This document shows, piece by piece, positions 14,540 through 22,173 of a stretch of DNA of 22,740 bases. The stretch's first letter is position 1; each line of letters begins with the position of its first letter. The position numbers and the translations under genes are program-made. The notes beneath the pieces were generated by a model. It did no database searches. It worked only from the letters and a program-made list of their open reading frames with translations, and had not been told where the DNA came from. Origin of the DNA: Verrucomicrobiaceae bacterium UBA7681 (GTDB lineage Bacteria > Verrucomicrobiota > Verrucomicrobiia > Verrucomicrobiales > Verrucomicrobiaceae); contig DLGZ01000005.1 of NCBI GenBank assembly GCA_002482965.1, positions 1 to 22,740 of the forward strand. Direction: 5' to 3'.

Positions 14540-17500
14540 ACTTCAAGCTTTTCTGAAATTCCTCCGCACTGAGTTTTGCCTGAGCGCGCTGTTCCGGCGT
14601 CAGCAGCGCTCCTATCCTCTCGACTTCCTCGGCAGCTCTAGGCAAGCCATTGGCGGAGGCGAGCAGAAGCCATTTCATTGCTTCGATTTGATTCTTTTGC
14701 ACTCCATCTCCCCAGGCATAGCACATACCCAGCTGATACTGACTGTAGGGATGGCCTCGGCTGGCTCCTTTGACAAGCCAGCGCACCCCTTCCAAAGGAT
14801 CTTTATCCACTCCATCGCCATACAAATAGGCGCGGCCCAGGCCGTACTGTCCGCCAGAGTTGCCCTGGTCAGCGGCTTTGCGAAACCACTGATTTGAGGT
14901 GTCGAAATTCTGCGTTACACCCTTGCCATCATGATACAGGTTTCCGAGTGAGCTCTGGGCTAAGGCGTAGCCTTGTTCTGCGGATTTTTGAAACCACACT
15001 GCAGCCTCTTCTGCATTCGGAGGCATGCCGACGCCGATGAGCAAGACCGAGCCCACCTGGTATTGAGCCTCCGCATCGCCCTGCTTCGCCAGCTCTAGCT
15101 GCTCGGCTGGCGTCATGCCGGGCTTCCACTTGGACTTCGCAGCCGGTGCTGGTACCGAGGCTGACGCTGCGGGCGCCTTTGCGGACAACCGCGTGTTCTC
15201 AAACTCCGCCACCTTCCTGTACACTTCTGTGAGCTGTTCCTGCGTCAGTTCGTCGTGGGCCTTGGTTACCCACGGGTCCGCTTCCTTGTTTCCCTGGCCG
15301 TAGGCGATCAAAGACCACTTCAATGATTCTGCCGGATCTTTGGCCACACCTGAGCCTTTGTAGTACGCCACGCCCAGTTCCTTCTGCGCCCCGGCATCAC
15401 CCTTCTCAGCAGCCAGATGAAACCACCGTGCCGCTTCCGCAAGGTCTTGGATCACCCCTTTGCTCTCCACGTAGTACAGGCCGATGCAATACTGGGCATA
15501 GGCCAGATTCTGGGCTGCAGCCAGACGGTACCACTTCATGGCTTCTGCATAGTCCTGCGCCACTCCGACTCCAGCGTCATAGCTGTCGCCCAGAAGAGCT
15601 TGGGCTTCGGGCAGGTTCTGCGCCGCTGCTTTGCGCATCCATTTGTGATACTCCTCGATGCTTCCCTCCACTCCTTTACCCTCCAGGCAAGCCATGCCGA
15701 GCTCATACTGCGAGTGTGCAAATCCCTGCTCCGCCGCCTTGCGCATCCAGCGCATCGCCTCCACCGCATCCTTCGGCACACCTTTGCCCAGCAGGTAGGC
15801 CCCGCCCAGTTCATGCATTGCAGGTGCATAGTTTTGTGCTGACGCCAGGCGCAGCCAGTCGAGTGATTTGCCCAAATCGATCACCAAGCCATCCGTGCCA
15901 TCACGCAAAGCGCAGCCCATGACGTGCTGAGCCCTCGCCTCGCCGCGCTCCGCCATTGCCTGCACCTCGGCCACACTTAGATCTTTGGCCCAAAAGCCCT
16001 CCGCTGCAGACGGCTGGGCTGGCTGGGAAGATGGCTCAGCAGAGGCAGGGTTGGAAGCCGGTGCGGCAGGCTGTGTGGTATCGGCCACTGCGGGATGGGC
16101 GCGCTGAAATTCCTTCACTTTCAGTCGCGCCAGCGTCAGTTGTTCAGGCATCAGCATGCTGCGCAGCTCTGTGGCCATGTTGGCGGCAGCACCGTGGCCA
16201 CTCGCAGCGGAGAGATGAAACCATTTCGCCGCCTCCACTAGATCCCTGCGCGTGCCCCAGCCTATGAAGCAGCAGTAGGCCAGATTGTGCTGTGCTATCG
16301 CATGACCCTGCTCGGCCGCCTTGCGGTACCACATCTCCGCCTCCTTCAGGCTTTTCTCCACCCCGCTTCCATCCTGGAAATCACTGGCCAGCCAGAACTG
16401 CGCCTCTGCATCGCCCTGCTCTGCGAAAGTGCGCAACTCAGCCGGAGGCATGGCCTTGTAAGTCGCCGCCATACCTGTAGGTGGGGGGCCGGGCGGAGCC
16501 TGGACCGCCGTCTCTTTGCGCTTCTTCAACGCGAATTCCTGCAGTTTCCGCCAGTCCGCCTCCCTGGCTTGGAGGAGGATGAGCTGATCTACTGGCAGCT
16601 GTTTTTCCACCTCGGCGATGCCCGCCTCCGCCTGCGGCTGCCCACGGGATTTGGCGAGGCTGATCCATAGGTAGGCTTCCTCCTGATCTGCCTTCACTCC
16701 TATCCCGCCGAACAGCAGCCTTCCCCAGTGAAACTGCGCATCCTTGTTGCCGCCTTCCGCCCCCAGGCGCATCCACTTCGCCGCAGTCACGGCATCCTTC
16801 TTCACGCCAAAGCCCATCTCATACAGCACCGCCAGCCCCAATTGACCGGCGGCGTCTCCCTGCTCCGCACCTTTGAGCATCCACTCCGCGGCTTTCGTCA
16901 GATCTTTGGCCGCACCGAAGCCTTCAAAATAGAGTGCCCCCAAGGTGGCCTGCGCCTCTGCCACGCCCTGCTCCGCAGACAGGCGGAGCCATCGCACAGC
17001 CTCCGCCGCATCCTTCTGCGTGCCCTTGCCATCGTAGCAGGCCTCACTCATCAGCAGCTGCGCCTGCTCATCGCCTTTCTCGGCAGCCTGGCGCAGCCAC
17101 TTCACGCCCTCAGCTTCATTCTTCACTGTGACTTGGCCGTAGAAGTGAAAGCGGCCTAGAAGAGACATTCCCGCCGGGTGGCCTTGTTCCGCCGCCTGCC
17201 GGGCCCAGTTCATCGCAGCCTCAGGGTCGCTGCTCATACCGATGCCCTTTACGCAGGCCCTGCTCATCCAGACCTGCGCCTCCGCATCGCCCTGCTCCGC
17301 AGCCTTGCGCAGCCACAGCGCGGCCCTGTCATTCAGTTGTGCGCACACATATCCTTTGAGATAGCGCATGCCCGTCTCGCGCTGCGCCAGGACGTTTCCC
17401 TTTTCAGCCAGGGCTTCTAAGTCCTTCAAGTCCAGCGCCTGCATATCCTCCAGGGTCAGGGGCTGCTCAACCGGAGACGTGGTCGTGCCTGCTGCCTCGC

Positions 17501-17990
17501 TCCCCGACTTGTTCGGAGAGAGCAGCATGGCAAAGAGAGCCAGCAAGCCCACCCCTCCCACACCCACCACCACCCAGGCTACGACATTCATGGCCTTCGG
17601 CTTCCGCCTCGGCTGCAGAGCATTCATCATCTCCATCTGGGGATACGGCGGCGGAACATAGGCATGCAACGGGGCTGGTGGCGGCACCTGCCCCTGCGGC
17701 TGCTGCGTGAGCGACTGCGGTCGTGGCCTGCTGGCACGTGGCACATTCTGCGGCGCATCCATGGTGTCAGCCTCTCGATATGGAAACTCATGTTCAGGCA
17801 TTTCCCACAGCTGCAAATACGCTGCATAAAGCTGATCCAGCTTTGCCGCCGCCCTGGCTTGCAGCTCCGCATTTCCTTCGAACCGATCTGGATTCCAGAC
17901 CACGGCCCCCTCCTCATACGCAGCTGTCAATGTGTCCCGGCTGATGGGGGCCGCTAGATCGAGAATTCGCAACGCTTCGTGAGTGGTCAT
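14538..17990 (-). CDS. large Sel1-repeat protein with degenerate J-like domain and one TM segment
   Basis: About 1150 residues. Order (numbered from the upstream GTG at 18008): a J-domain-like helical region (7-68) in which the catalytic HPD is replaced by NPD (VVWNPDRFEG); a Pro/Gln-rich linker (84-130); a basic patch and one transmembrane segment (141-163); then about 19 Sel1 (TPR-like) repeats of 36 residues with the pattern AQ..LG..Y..G.GV..D..EA..W.RKAAEQG. The repeats form four blocks of 7, 2, 6 and 4 units, each closed by a helical cap such as LTPEQRAQAKLSAEEFQ and separated by Ala/Pro-rich linkers. Sel1 arrays bind proteins, so a scaffold or adaptor at the membrane is likely, with a cytoplasmic J-like domain and, by inference, periplasmic repeats. 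ATG at 17990 has a weak AAAAGG upstream; GTG at 18008 is the alternative. C-ending codons are favoured. Confidence 0.85.
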   Translation of the reverse strand: MTTHEALRILDLAAPISRDTLTAAYEEGAVVWNPDRFEGNAELQARAAAKLDQLYAAYLQLWEMPEHEFPYREADTMDAPQNVPRASRPRPQSLTQQPQGQVPPPAPLHAYVPPPYPQMEMMNALQPRRKPKAMNVVAWVVVGVGGVGLLALFAMLLSPNKSGSEAAGTTTSPVEQPLTLEDMQALDLKDLEALAEKGNVLAQRETGMRYLKGYVCAQLNDRAALWLRKAAEQGDAEAQVWMSRACVKGIGMSSDPEAAMNWARQAAEQGHPAGMSLLGRFHFYGQVTVKNEAEGVKWLRQAAEKGDEQAQLLMSEACYDGKGTQKDAAEAVRWLRLSAEQGVAEAQATLGALYFEGFGAAKDLTKAAEWMLKGAEQGDAAGQLGLAVLYEMGFGVKKDAVTAAKWMRLGAEGGNKDAQFHWGRLLFGGIGVKADQEEAYLWISLAKSRGQPQAEAGIAEVEKQLPVDQLILLQAREADWRKLQEFALKKRKETAVQAPPGPPPTGMAATYKAMPPAELRTFAEQGDAEAQFWLASDFQDGSGVEKSLKEAEMWYRKAAEQGHAIAQHNLAYCCFIGWGTRRDLVEAAKWFHLSAASGHGAAANMATELRSMLMPEQLTLARLKVKEFQRAHPAVADTTQPAAPASNPASAEPSSQPAQPSAAEGFWAKDLSVAEVQAMAERGEARAQHVMGCALRDGTDGLVIDLGKSLDWLRLASAQNYAPAMHELGGAYLLGKGVPKDAVEAMRWMRKAAEQGFAHSQYELGMACLEGKGVEGSIEEYHKWMRKAAAQNLPEAQALLGDSYDAGVGVAQDYAEAMKWYRLAAAQNLAYAQYCIGLYYVESKGVIQDLAEAARWFHLAAEKGDAGAQKELGVAYYKGSGVAKDPAESLKWSLIAYGQGNKEADPWVTKAHDELTQEQLTEVYRKVAEFENTRLSAKAPAASASVPAPAAKSKWKPGMTPAEQLELAKQGDAEAQYQVGSVLLIGVGMPPNAEEAAVWFQKSAEQGYALAQSSLGNLYHDGKGVTQNFDTSNQWFRKAADQGNSGGQYGLGRAYLYGDGVDKDPLEGVRWLVKGASRGHPYSQYQLGMCYAWGDGVQKNQIEAMKWLLLASANGLPRAAEEVERIGALLTPEQRAQAKLSAEEFQKSLK

Positions 17991-18008
17991 GGTGCCTTTT
18001 GCAGCCAC

Positions 18009-18139
18009 CGAAGCATCAAAATAATCTCATGTCACGATCAGAATTTTATGGAGGTATGTGGGAGCTTGCAGGTATGAAGTAGTCTTACCCCAGGCAGTCG
18101 CACGGGGGGGGGCTTAAGGAGCAACGCAACTGGGCGACT
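18009..18139. other. spacer between Sel1 and DUF1549 genes, with G9 tract
   Basis: In 131 bases there is no gene. It holds the Sel1 leader and the 3' region of the DUF1549 gene (both minus strand), a run of nine G at 18104-18112 and AGTCGC/GCGACT complementary segments more than 25 bases apart. I could not identify a convincing promoter or intrinsic terminator. Confidence 0.4.
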
Positions 18140-20425
18140 TTACTGAATGAAGAAAAACTGGCGGGTATTCAACACGGTCCAGAGTACGTCGCCGCGGTCG
18201 GTGGAGTCGGCGTTGTCGGCGATGGGTTTGAGCAGGGCTTGCTCCTCAGGGGTGGCCTTGCGGCTCAGCAGGCTGAGATAGACGCTATCGATGACGGCTT
18301 CCGGGCTTTCTTTCCGGGCTCTGTCCATCGCGCGGGCGATGACGGTGTAGCGGTTCATGAGATTGTTGAAGACCTTGCCATTCAGCAGGGTCAGCGCCTG
18401 GCTCACGCTGGCATCATTGTTGGCGTTCTGGACGAGTTCGCGGTCGCTCTGGCCGAAGTCGCGCAGGAAGTGGCCGTTGGGGGCCGGGCTGCGCAGATCG
18501 GCGGAGCGCAGCATGAAGGTGTCGCGGTAATTTTCCCAGGCGGTGAGGGAGGCCTTTTCATTTTTTTCATTGACCTCAAAGCGACCGGCGTCGGCGGTGA
18601 AGCGGGCTTTGGCCTGCGCGGTGAGCTTGGCGCGGCGCTGCTTGGCCAGAATATCGAGGGCTTCATCCATGCCGAGGTCTTCGCCGTCTTTCTTGAGTTT
18701 GAGCACAGCGGCGACTTCTTTGGCAAAGTCTGCATCCTTGGTGAAGTCGTCGAGCTTGCCTTCGCGGGCGAGTTCGGCAAAGCGCTTGAAGCCAGCATCA
18801 TAGACCACGGCGTCCACGGCTTCGTCGATGCGCTTGCGCTGGCTCTGGATGGCCTTGCGGGCGGCGCGGATGGCGGCTTCGTCCTTGGCCTTGGAGGCGG
18901 CATCCATGGTTTCCTGGGCGGTGCGGACTTCGGCGGCGAGTTCCTTTTGCTTCTGGGCGACTGCGATGGTGCAGGCCTGGAGCTGCTGGGGGGAGAGGCT
19001 GTTCAGGGCGCGGTCGAGCCACTCGATGCGGCGCAGGGCGATCTCGCCATCCACCTTGGTCGCGATGCTGGGAATGTCGGCACCGGGTTTGTAGAGGGTG
19101 ACCATGCTGTCCCAGATCTGCTCGGCGCTCATGCGGCGGAGGAGGGGGCCGGGGAAGTTGTACACCTCGCCGAGTTCGACGTCCTTGGTGTAGGCTTCGC
19201 GCTGGTAGGCCTGTGAGTTGAGGATGGCGCGAAGGATGGCCTTCATGTCGTAATTGGCGGCCTTCATCGTGTCTTCGAGGAAGGTCATGAGCTGAGGATT
19301 GCTCGGCACGGTGCTGTCGGTGATCTCATCGACGGGTTCGATGATGCCCTGGCCCATGAGCTTTTTCCACAGGCGGTTGGCGATGACGGTGGTGAATCGT
19401 GGATTCTCCTTGCTGGTCATCCAGCCGGCGTAGGCGGTGATGGGCTTGGCGCCGTCCTTCACGATGTTGCCGTCCTTGCTGAAGGAGGCGGGGATGAGGG
19501 GCGCGACTTTCTGCTTGGGCTTGGCGTCGGAGTACTGGTAATCGTGCGGAAGTGCGAGTGCCTTCTTGTCTGTCTGATCCAGCACGGTGTTGTAGCGCAG
19601 GGGGCGGAGAATTTCGGTCATGGCGCGGCCGACGTCCTTGCGCTCGATACCTTCGGGCAGGTCAAATTTTGTGACGGCGCCTCCGTAACGGTTGGTTTTT
19701 TTCTTCGCGGGGCCGCCGCCATAGATCGCCTGTGCTAGGAGCGGGTTGGTGACGCCGTTGCTGCCTGTCATGCCGTAGGTGTGGGCCGCCATCTGGTAGT
19801 AGTCCATCTGCGTCCATTTATCGAACGGGTGGTTGTGGCACTGGGCGCAGACCATGCTGGTGCCGAGAAAGATCTGGGTGGTGACGGCCATGTTATCCAG
19901 CGGCATGTTGTAATCGCGGATGTAGAAGCCGATGGCGCCATTTTCATAGCTCTTGCCGTCGGCAGTGACGACTTCACGCACCATTTCGTCGTAGGGCTTG
20001 TTGTCGCGCAGGCTGTCCTTGAGCCATCTGGAATAGCCGTAAAACGCTGGCAGGCTCTGACCGCCGCCGACCATTTGGGTCTTCATGCGCAGGATATCGG
20101 CCCAGTAGTTGTAGAAATTCTGTACGTAGCCGTCGCCAGCGAGCAGCTTGTCGATCAACTGGGTCCGCTTGTCGGTGTCGCTGCTTTTGAGAAATTCGGT
20201 GGTTTCCTGCAGGGTGGGGATGCGGCCTGCGACGTCGAGGTACACGCGGCGGACGAAGATTTCGTCGCTGGCGGGTTTGTTGGGCTGGATTTTCTCCTTG
20301 GTGAGCTTGGCGTTGACGAGTTCGTCAATTTTGGCGGCGGTGGCTTTCAGTTCGGGGGCGGCGTGGGCCAGCAGGGCCGACGTGGCGAACGATGCGAGCA
20401 GGGCGCAGAGGGGATTCAGCTTCAT
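18140..20425 (-). CDS. DUF1549/DUF1553 domain-containing secreted protein
   Basis: A 761-residue protein with a Sec signal peptide (MKLNPLCALLASFATSALLA, cleavage near HA-AP). DUF1549 (about 30-250) contains DEIFVRRVYLDVAGRIPTLQ, YSRWLKDSLRDNKPYDEMVR and the CxxCH motif in VCAQCHNHPFDKWTQMDYYQ (Cys193, Cys196, His197). DUF1553 starts near residue 345 (NPRFTTVIANRLWKKLMGQG). A charged, coiled-coil-like stretch (AVAQKQKELAAEVRTAQETM and following, about 480-650) interrupts it before LRSPAPNGHFLRDFGQSDRE and the C-terminal helices. No separate N-terminal planctomycete cytochrome domain is present. These proteins pair with DUF1501 proteins; CxxCH suggests haem or metal binding, but the function is unproven. 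ATG at 20425 has no Shine-Dalgarno sequence. It is divergent from the lipoprotein gene. Confidence 0.9.
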   Translation of the reverse strand: MKLNPLCALLASFATSALLAHAAPELKATAAKIDELVNAKLTKEKIQPNKPASDEIFVRRVYLDVAGRIPTLQETTEFLKSSDTDKRTQLIDKLLAGDGYVQNFYNYWADILRMKTQMVGGGQSLPAFYGYSRWLKDSLRDNKPYDEMVREVVTADGKSYENGAIGFYIRDYNMPLDNMAVTTQIFLGTSMVCAQCHNHPFDKWTQMDYYQMAAHTYGMTGSNGVTNPLLAQAIYGGGPAKKKTNRYGGAVTKFDLPEGIERKDVGRAMTEILRPLRYNTVLDQTDKKALALPHDYQYSDAKPKQKVAPLIPASFSKDGNIVKDGAKPITAYAGWMTSKENPRFTTVIANRLWKKLMGQGIIEPVDEITDSTVPSNPQLMTFLEDTMKAANYDMKAILRAILNSQAYQREAYTKDVELGEVYNFPGPLLRRMSAEQIWDSMVTLYKPGADIPSIATKVDGEIALRRIEWLDRALNSLSPQQLQACTIAVAQKQKELAAEVRTAQETMDAASKAKDEAAIRAARKAIQSQRKRIDEAVDAVVYDAGFKRFAELAREGKLDDFTKDADFAKEVAAVLKLKKDGEDLGMDEALDILAKQRRAKLTAQAKARFTADAGRFEVNEKNEKASLTAWENYRDTFMLRSADLRSPAPNGHFLRDFGQSDRELVQNANNDASVSQALTLLNGKVFNNLMNRYTVIARAMDRARKESPEAVIDSVYLSLLSRKATPEEQALLKPIADNADSTDRGDVLWTVLNTRQFFFIQ

Positions 20426-20530
20426 GGAAATAGGCAGTGGGGGATGGCGCGATAACGCCCTGCTGGCAGAGGTCTTTCACTTTCTGTGTGATTCCCGCGT
20501 GCATTTGACGGAGATTGGCGGATTTTAGTT

Positions 20531-20560
20531 TTGACAATCCATGGTCCTTTCCGACAGAAT
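20531..20560 (+). promoter_or_regulatory. predicted sigma-70 promoter of the lipoprotein gene
   Basis: A perfect TTGACA at 20531-20536 is followed, after 18 bases, by CAGAAT at 20555-20560 (four of six matches to TATAAT). Transcription would start near 20567, only about seven bases before the ATG at 20574. This would give an almost leaderless mRNA, consistent with the absence of a Shine-Dalgarno sequence. Confidence 0.45.
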
Positions 20561-20573
20561 CACGCATTAATCT

Positions 20574-21230
20574 ATGAAATTGCTCCTGCCCCTTGTTCTA
20601 CTCTCCACTCTCGCTTCCTGCACCGCTACGAGGAACGTGGTAAACAACCCGCGTCCTTCTTCCGTGCTGCCTTGCCGTGACGCAGGATATGTGAACAGAG
20701 GACTCGGCTATGCGAGCCAGGGCGTCGGTCAGGCGGGCACCAGCGTGGTGGACATCGTCGATGACGGCAGCAATTTCGTTGGAAAGGTGAGTGATCGTCA
20801 GGCCAGAGATTACACCAACATCGGCATGGATGCCGTGTTTCGCACGGACGACATCGCTTTCCGTGAAACCAACCGCTACACCGACTATGCCATGGACACG
20901 GTGGATGACACCGCCACCTTTGGGTCCAGGTTCATCCGCCGCTGGCCTGGAGTGGCGACGGGCATCATGCAGCGCGGCATGGTCTCGACCAAAAGAGTGT
21001 ATCAAAGTGCCCTGTATACCTACGGGGAAACGGTCAGCCGCGGCCTCTTTGGCGCTGTTGACATCATCACTCCGCCGGAGCCCAAGTCCTACATGGTGGG
21101 CAGCCTGAATGATCTGAGCGCCGGTTATCGGCTCCCTGGTTCTGGCTACCATTGCCGCCTGCCCCAGCTCCCGGTGGAGCCTGAGCAGGAAGAGACTTAT
21201 GGTAAGAATCCGGTCACGTACTCCAAGTAA
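20574..21230 (+). CDS. hypothetical lipoprotein with three degenerate 22-residue repeats
   Basis: 218 residues with a clear lipoprotein signal (MKLLLPLVLLSTLASC); the lipobox LASC puts the modified cysteine at residue 16, so the product is anchored in a membrane facing the periplasm or surface. I recognise no family. Residues 56-123 show a repeating pattern: TSVVDIVDDGSNFVGKVSDR, then YTNIGMDAVFRTDDIAFRET, then YTDYAMDTVDDTATFGSRFI, spaced 22-24 residues. A segment with RWPGVATGIMQRGMVSTKRV and a Tyr/Pro-rich tail follow. The gene has its own promoter candidate at 20531-20560 and a strong terminator at 21248-21280, so it looks monocistronic. ATG at 20574 is fixed by the signal peptide. Confidence 0.8.
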   Translation: MKLLLPLVLLSTLASCTATRNVVNNPRPSSVLPCRDAGYVNRGLGYASQGVGQAGTSVVDIVDDGSNFVGKVSDRQARDYTNIGMDAVFRTDDIAFRETNRYTDYAMDTVDDTATFGSRFIRRWPGVATGIMQRGMVSTKRVYQSALYTYGETVSRGLFGAVDIITPPEPKSYMVGSLNDLSAGYRLPGSGYHCRLPQLPVEPEQEETYGKNPVTYSK

Positions 21231-21247
21231 TTTCATCTGATTTTCCC

Positions 21248-21280
21248 ACGGGAGCGACTGCAAGGTCGCTCCCGTTTTTT
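21248..21280 (+). terminator. rho-independent terminator of the lipoprotein gene
   Basis: A perfect hairpin: ACGGGAGCGAC (21248-21258), loop TGCAAG, GTCGCTCCCGT (21265-21275), followed by a T-tract at 21275-21280 and more T after one G. It begins 18 bases after the lipoprotein stop and ends 13 bases before the HAD start, so the HAD gene is probably transcribed from readthrough or a very short leader. Confidence 0.9.
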
Positions 21281-21293
21281 GTTTTTAAGACCC

Positions 21294-21989
21294 ATGCCGC
21301 TGCGAATGTTGTTTTTTGATGCGGCCGGTACCCTGATCCGGCCGGCAGAACCGGTGGGGCGGACGTATGCGCAGCATGCCATGAGGCATGGCATCGTGGC
21401 AGAGCCTGAGGCCATCATGCAGGCCTTCCGCATGGCCTGGAAGGAGACAGCGCCGCCGCTGCATCCGGAGGGCCAGATGGCCGCAGATGATGATCGTGGC
21501 TGGTGGCGGGCCTTGGTGGGAGATGTATTTGGCCGGGTGCTGGGCGCACCGCTGGCGGAAAATGGCTTGGAGGCACTGTTTGGCGAGCTTTACCTGCACT
21601 ACGCGCAGCCGCAGGCCTGGAGCGTGTTTGACGACGTGGTGCCAGCGCTGGAGGACCTCTCACGTGATCACCGCCTGCTGGTGCTGTCGAATTTTGACCG
21701 CCGACTGCGCAGCATCCTGGCCGGGCATGACCTGCTGCGCTTTTTTGAGCAGGTCATCATCTCCAGTGAGGTCGGTGCGGCCAAGCCGCATCCGCGCATG
21801 TTTCAGGCTGCGCTGGCTGCTGCGGGCTGCCTGCCAGAGGAGGCGCTGCACATTGGCGATGACGTGAAATGTGATCTGACCGGGGCGCAAAGCTGCGGAA
21901 TTCATGCTTTTCACGTGAAGCGACCCGAAGGCGGACTTGGCGCGATGATGCAAAAAGTCCGCTCTGGGGCATATTCAGGCTTGCGTTGA
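21294..21989 (+). CDS. HAD-superfamily hydrolase, REG-2/HDHD3-like
   Basis: About 231 residues, cytoplasmic. Motif I is LFFDAAGTLIRPAEPVG with the nucleophile Asp9. The usual second Asp (nucleophile +2) is Ala, as in several HDHD3/REG-2-like and dehalogenase-type members. PVGRTYAQHAMRHG following motif I is characteristic of the REG-2-like subgroup. Motif II is LLVLSNFDRRL (Ser near 132), motif III is the Lys in VGAAKPHPRMF (near 164) and motif IV is HIGDDVKCDLTGAQSCG. The helical cap domain lies between motifs I and II. Likely a small-molecule phosphatase, or a member with altered chemistry given the missing +2 Asp; substrate unknown. ATG at 21294 is chosen because the earlier TTG (21279) lies in the terminator T-tract. 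tRNA-Lys follows on the same strand. Confidence 0.85.
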   Translation: MPLRMLFFDAAGTLIRPAEPVGRTYAQHAMRHGIVAEPEAIMQAFRMAWKETAPPLHPEGQMAADDDRGWWRALVGDVFGRVLGAPLAENGLEALFGELYLHYAQPQAWSVFDDVVPALEDLSRDHRLLVLSNFDRRLRSILAGHDLLRFFEQVIISSEVGAAKPHPRMFQAALAAAGCLPEEALHIGDDVKCDLTGAQSCGIHAFHVKRPEGGLGAMMQKVRSGAYSGLR

Positions 21990-22028
21990 ACGCTCCTGTG
22001 AATACATACCAACCCCCGTTTCGGAAAT

Positions 22029-22103
22029 GCGCAGGTAGCTCAGCGGTAGAGCAGTTGGCTTTTAACCAATTGGTCGAGGGTTCGATCCCCTCCCTGCGTA
22101 CCA
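22029..22103 (+). tRNA. tRNA-Lys (anticodon TTT)
   Basis: A complete 75-base cloverleaf with encoded CCA. Acceptor GCGCAGG pairs with CCTGCGT (one G-T wobble at 1-72); D-arm GCTC-AGCGGTA-GAGC; anticodon arm GTTGG-CTTTTAA-CCAAT with TTT in the centre of the loop; variable TGGTC; T-arm GAGGG-TTCGATC-CCCTC; discriminator A. It lies 39 bases after the HAD stop, with no clear promoter of its own and no T-run after it. Confidence 0.97.
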
Positions 22104-22173
22104 TTTCCCATAATAAATCGAAGGGTGTTGGCCGGTGAAACTTCAGGGATGTTTGGGCCGTTAAGCGCTGCAC

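Noticed and set aside
18104..18112. G9 tract in the spacer downstream of the DUF1549 gene (and G8 at 14500-14507)
   Set aside because: Considered as a phase-variation tract. Both lie outside coding and promoter elements, so a regulatory role is not supported; length errors in sequencing are possible.
18239..19216. 325-residue plus-strand frame opposite the DUF1549/DUF1553 gene
   Set aside because: It is Gly/Ala/Val-rich antisense sequence with no family motif, fully inside a well-supported gene on the other strand.
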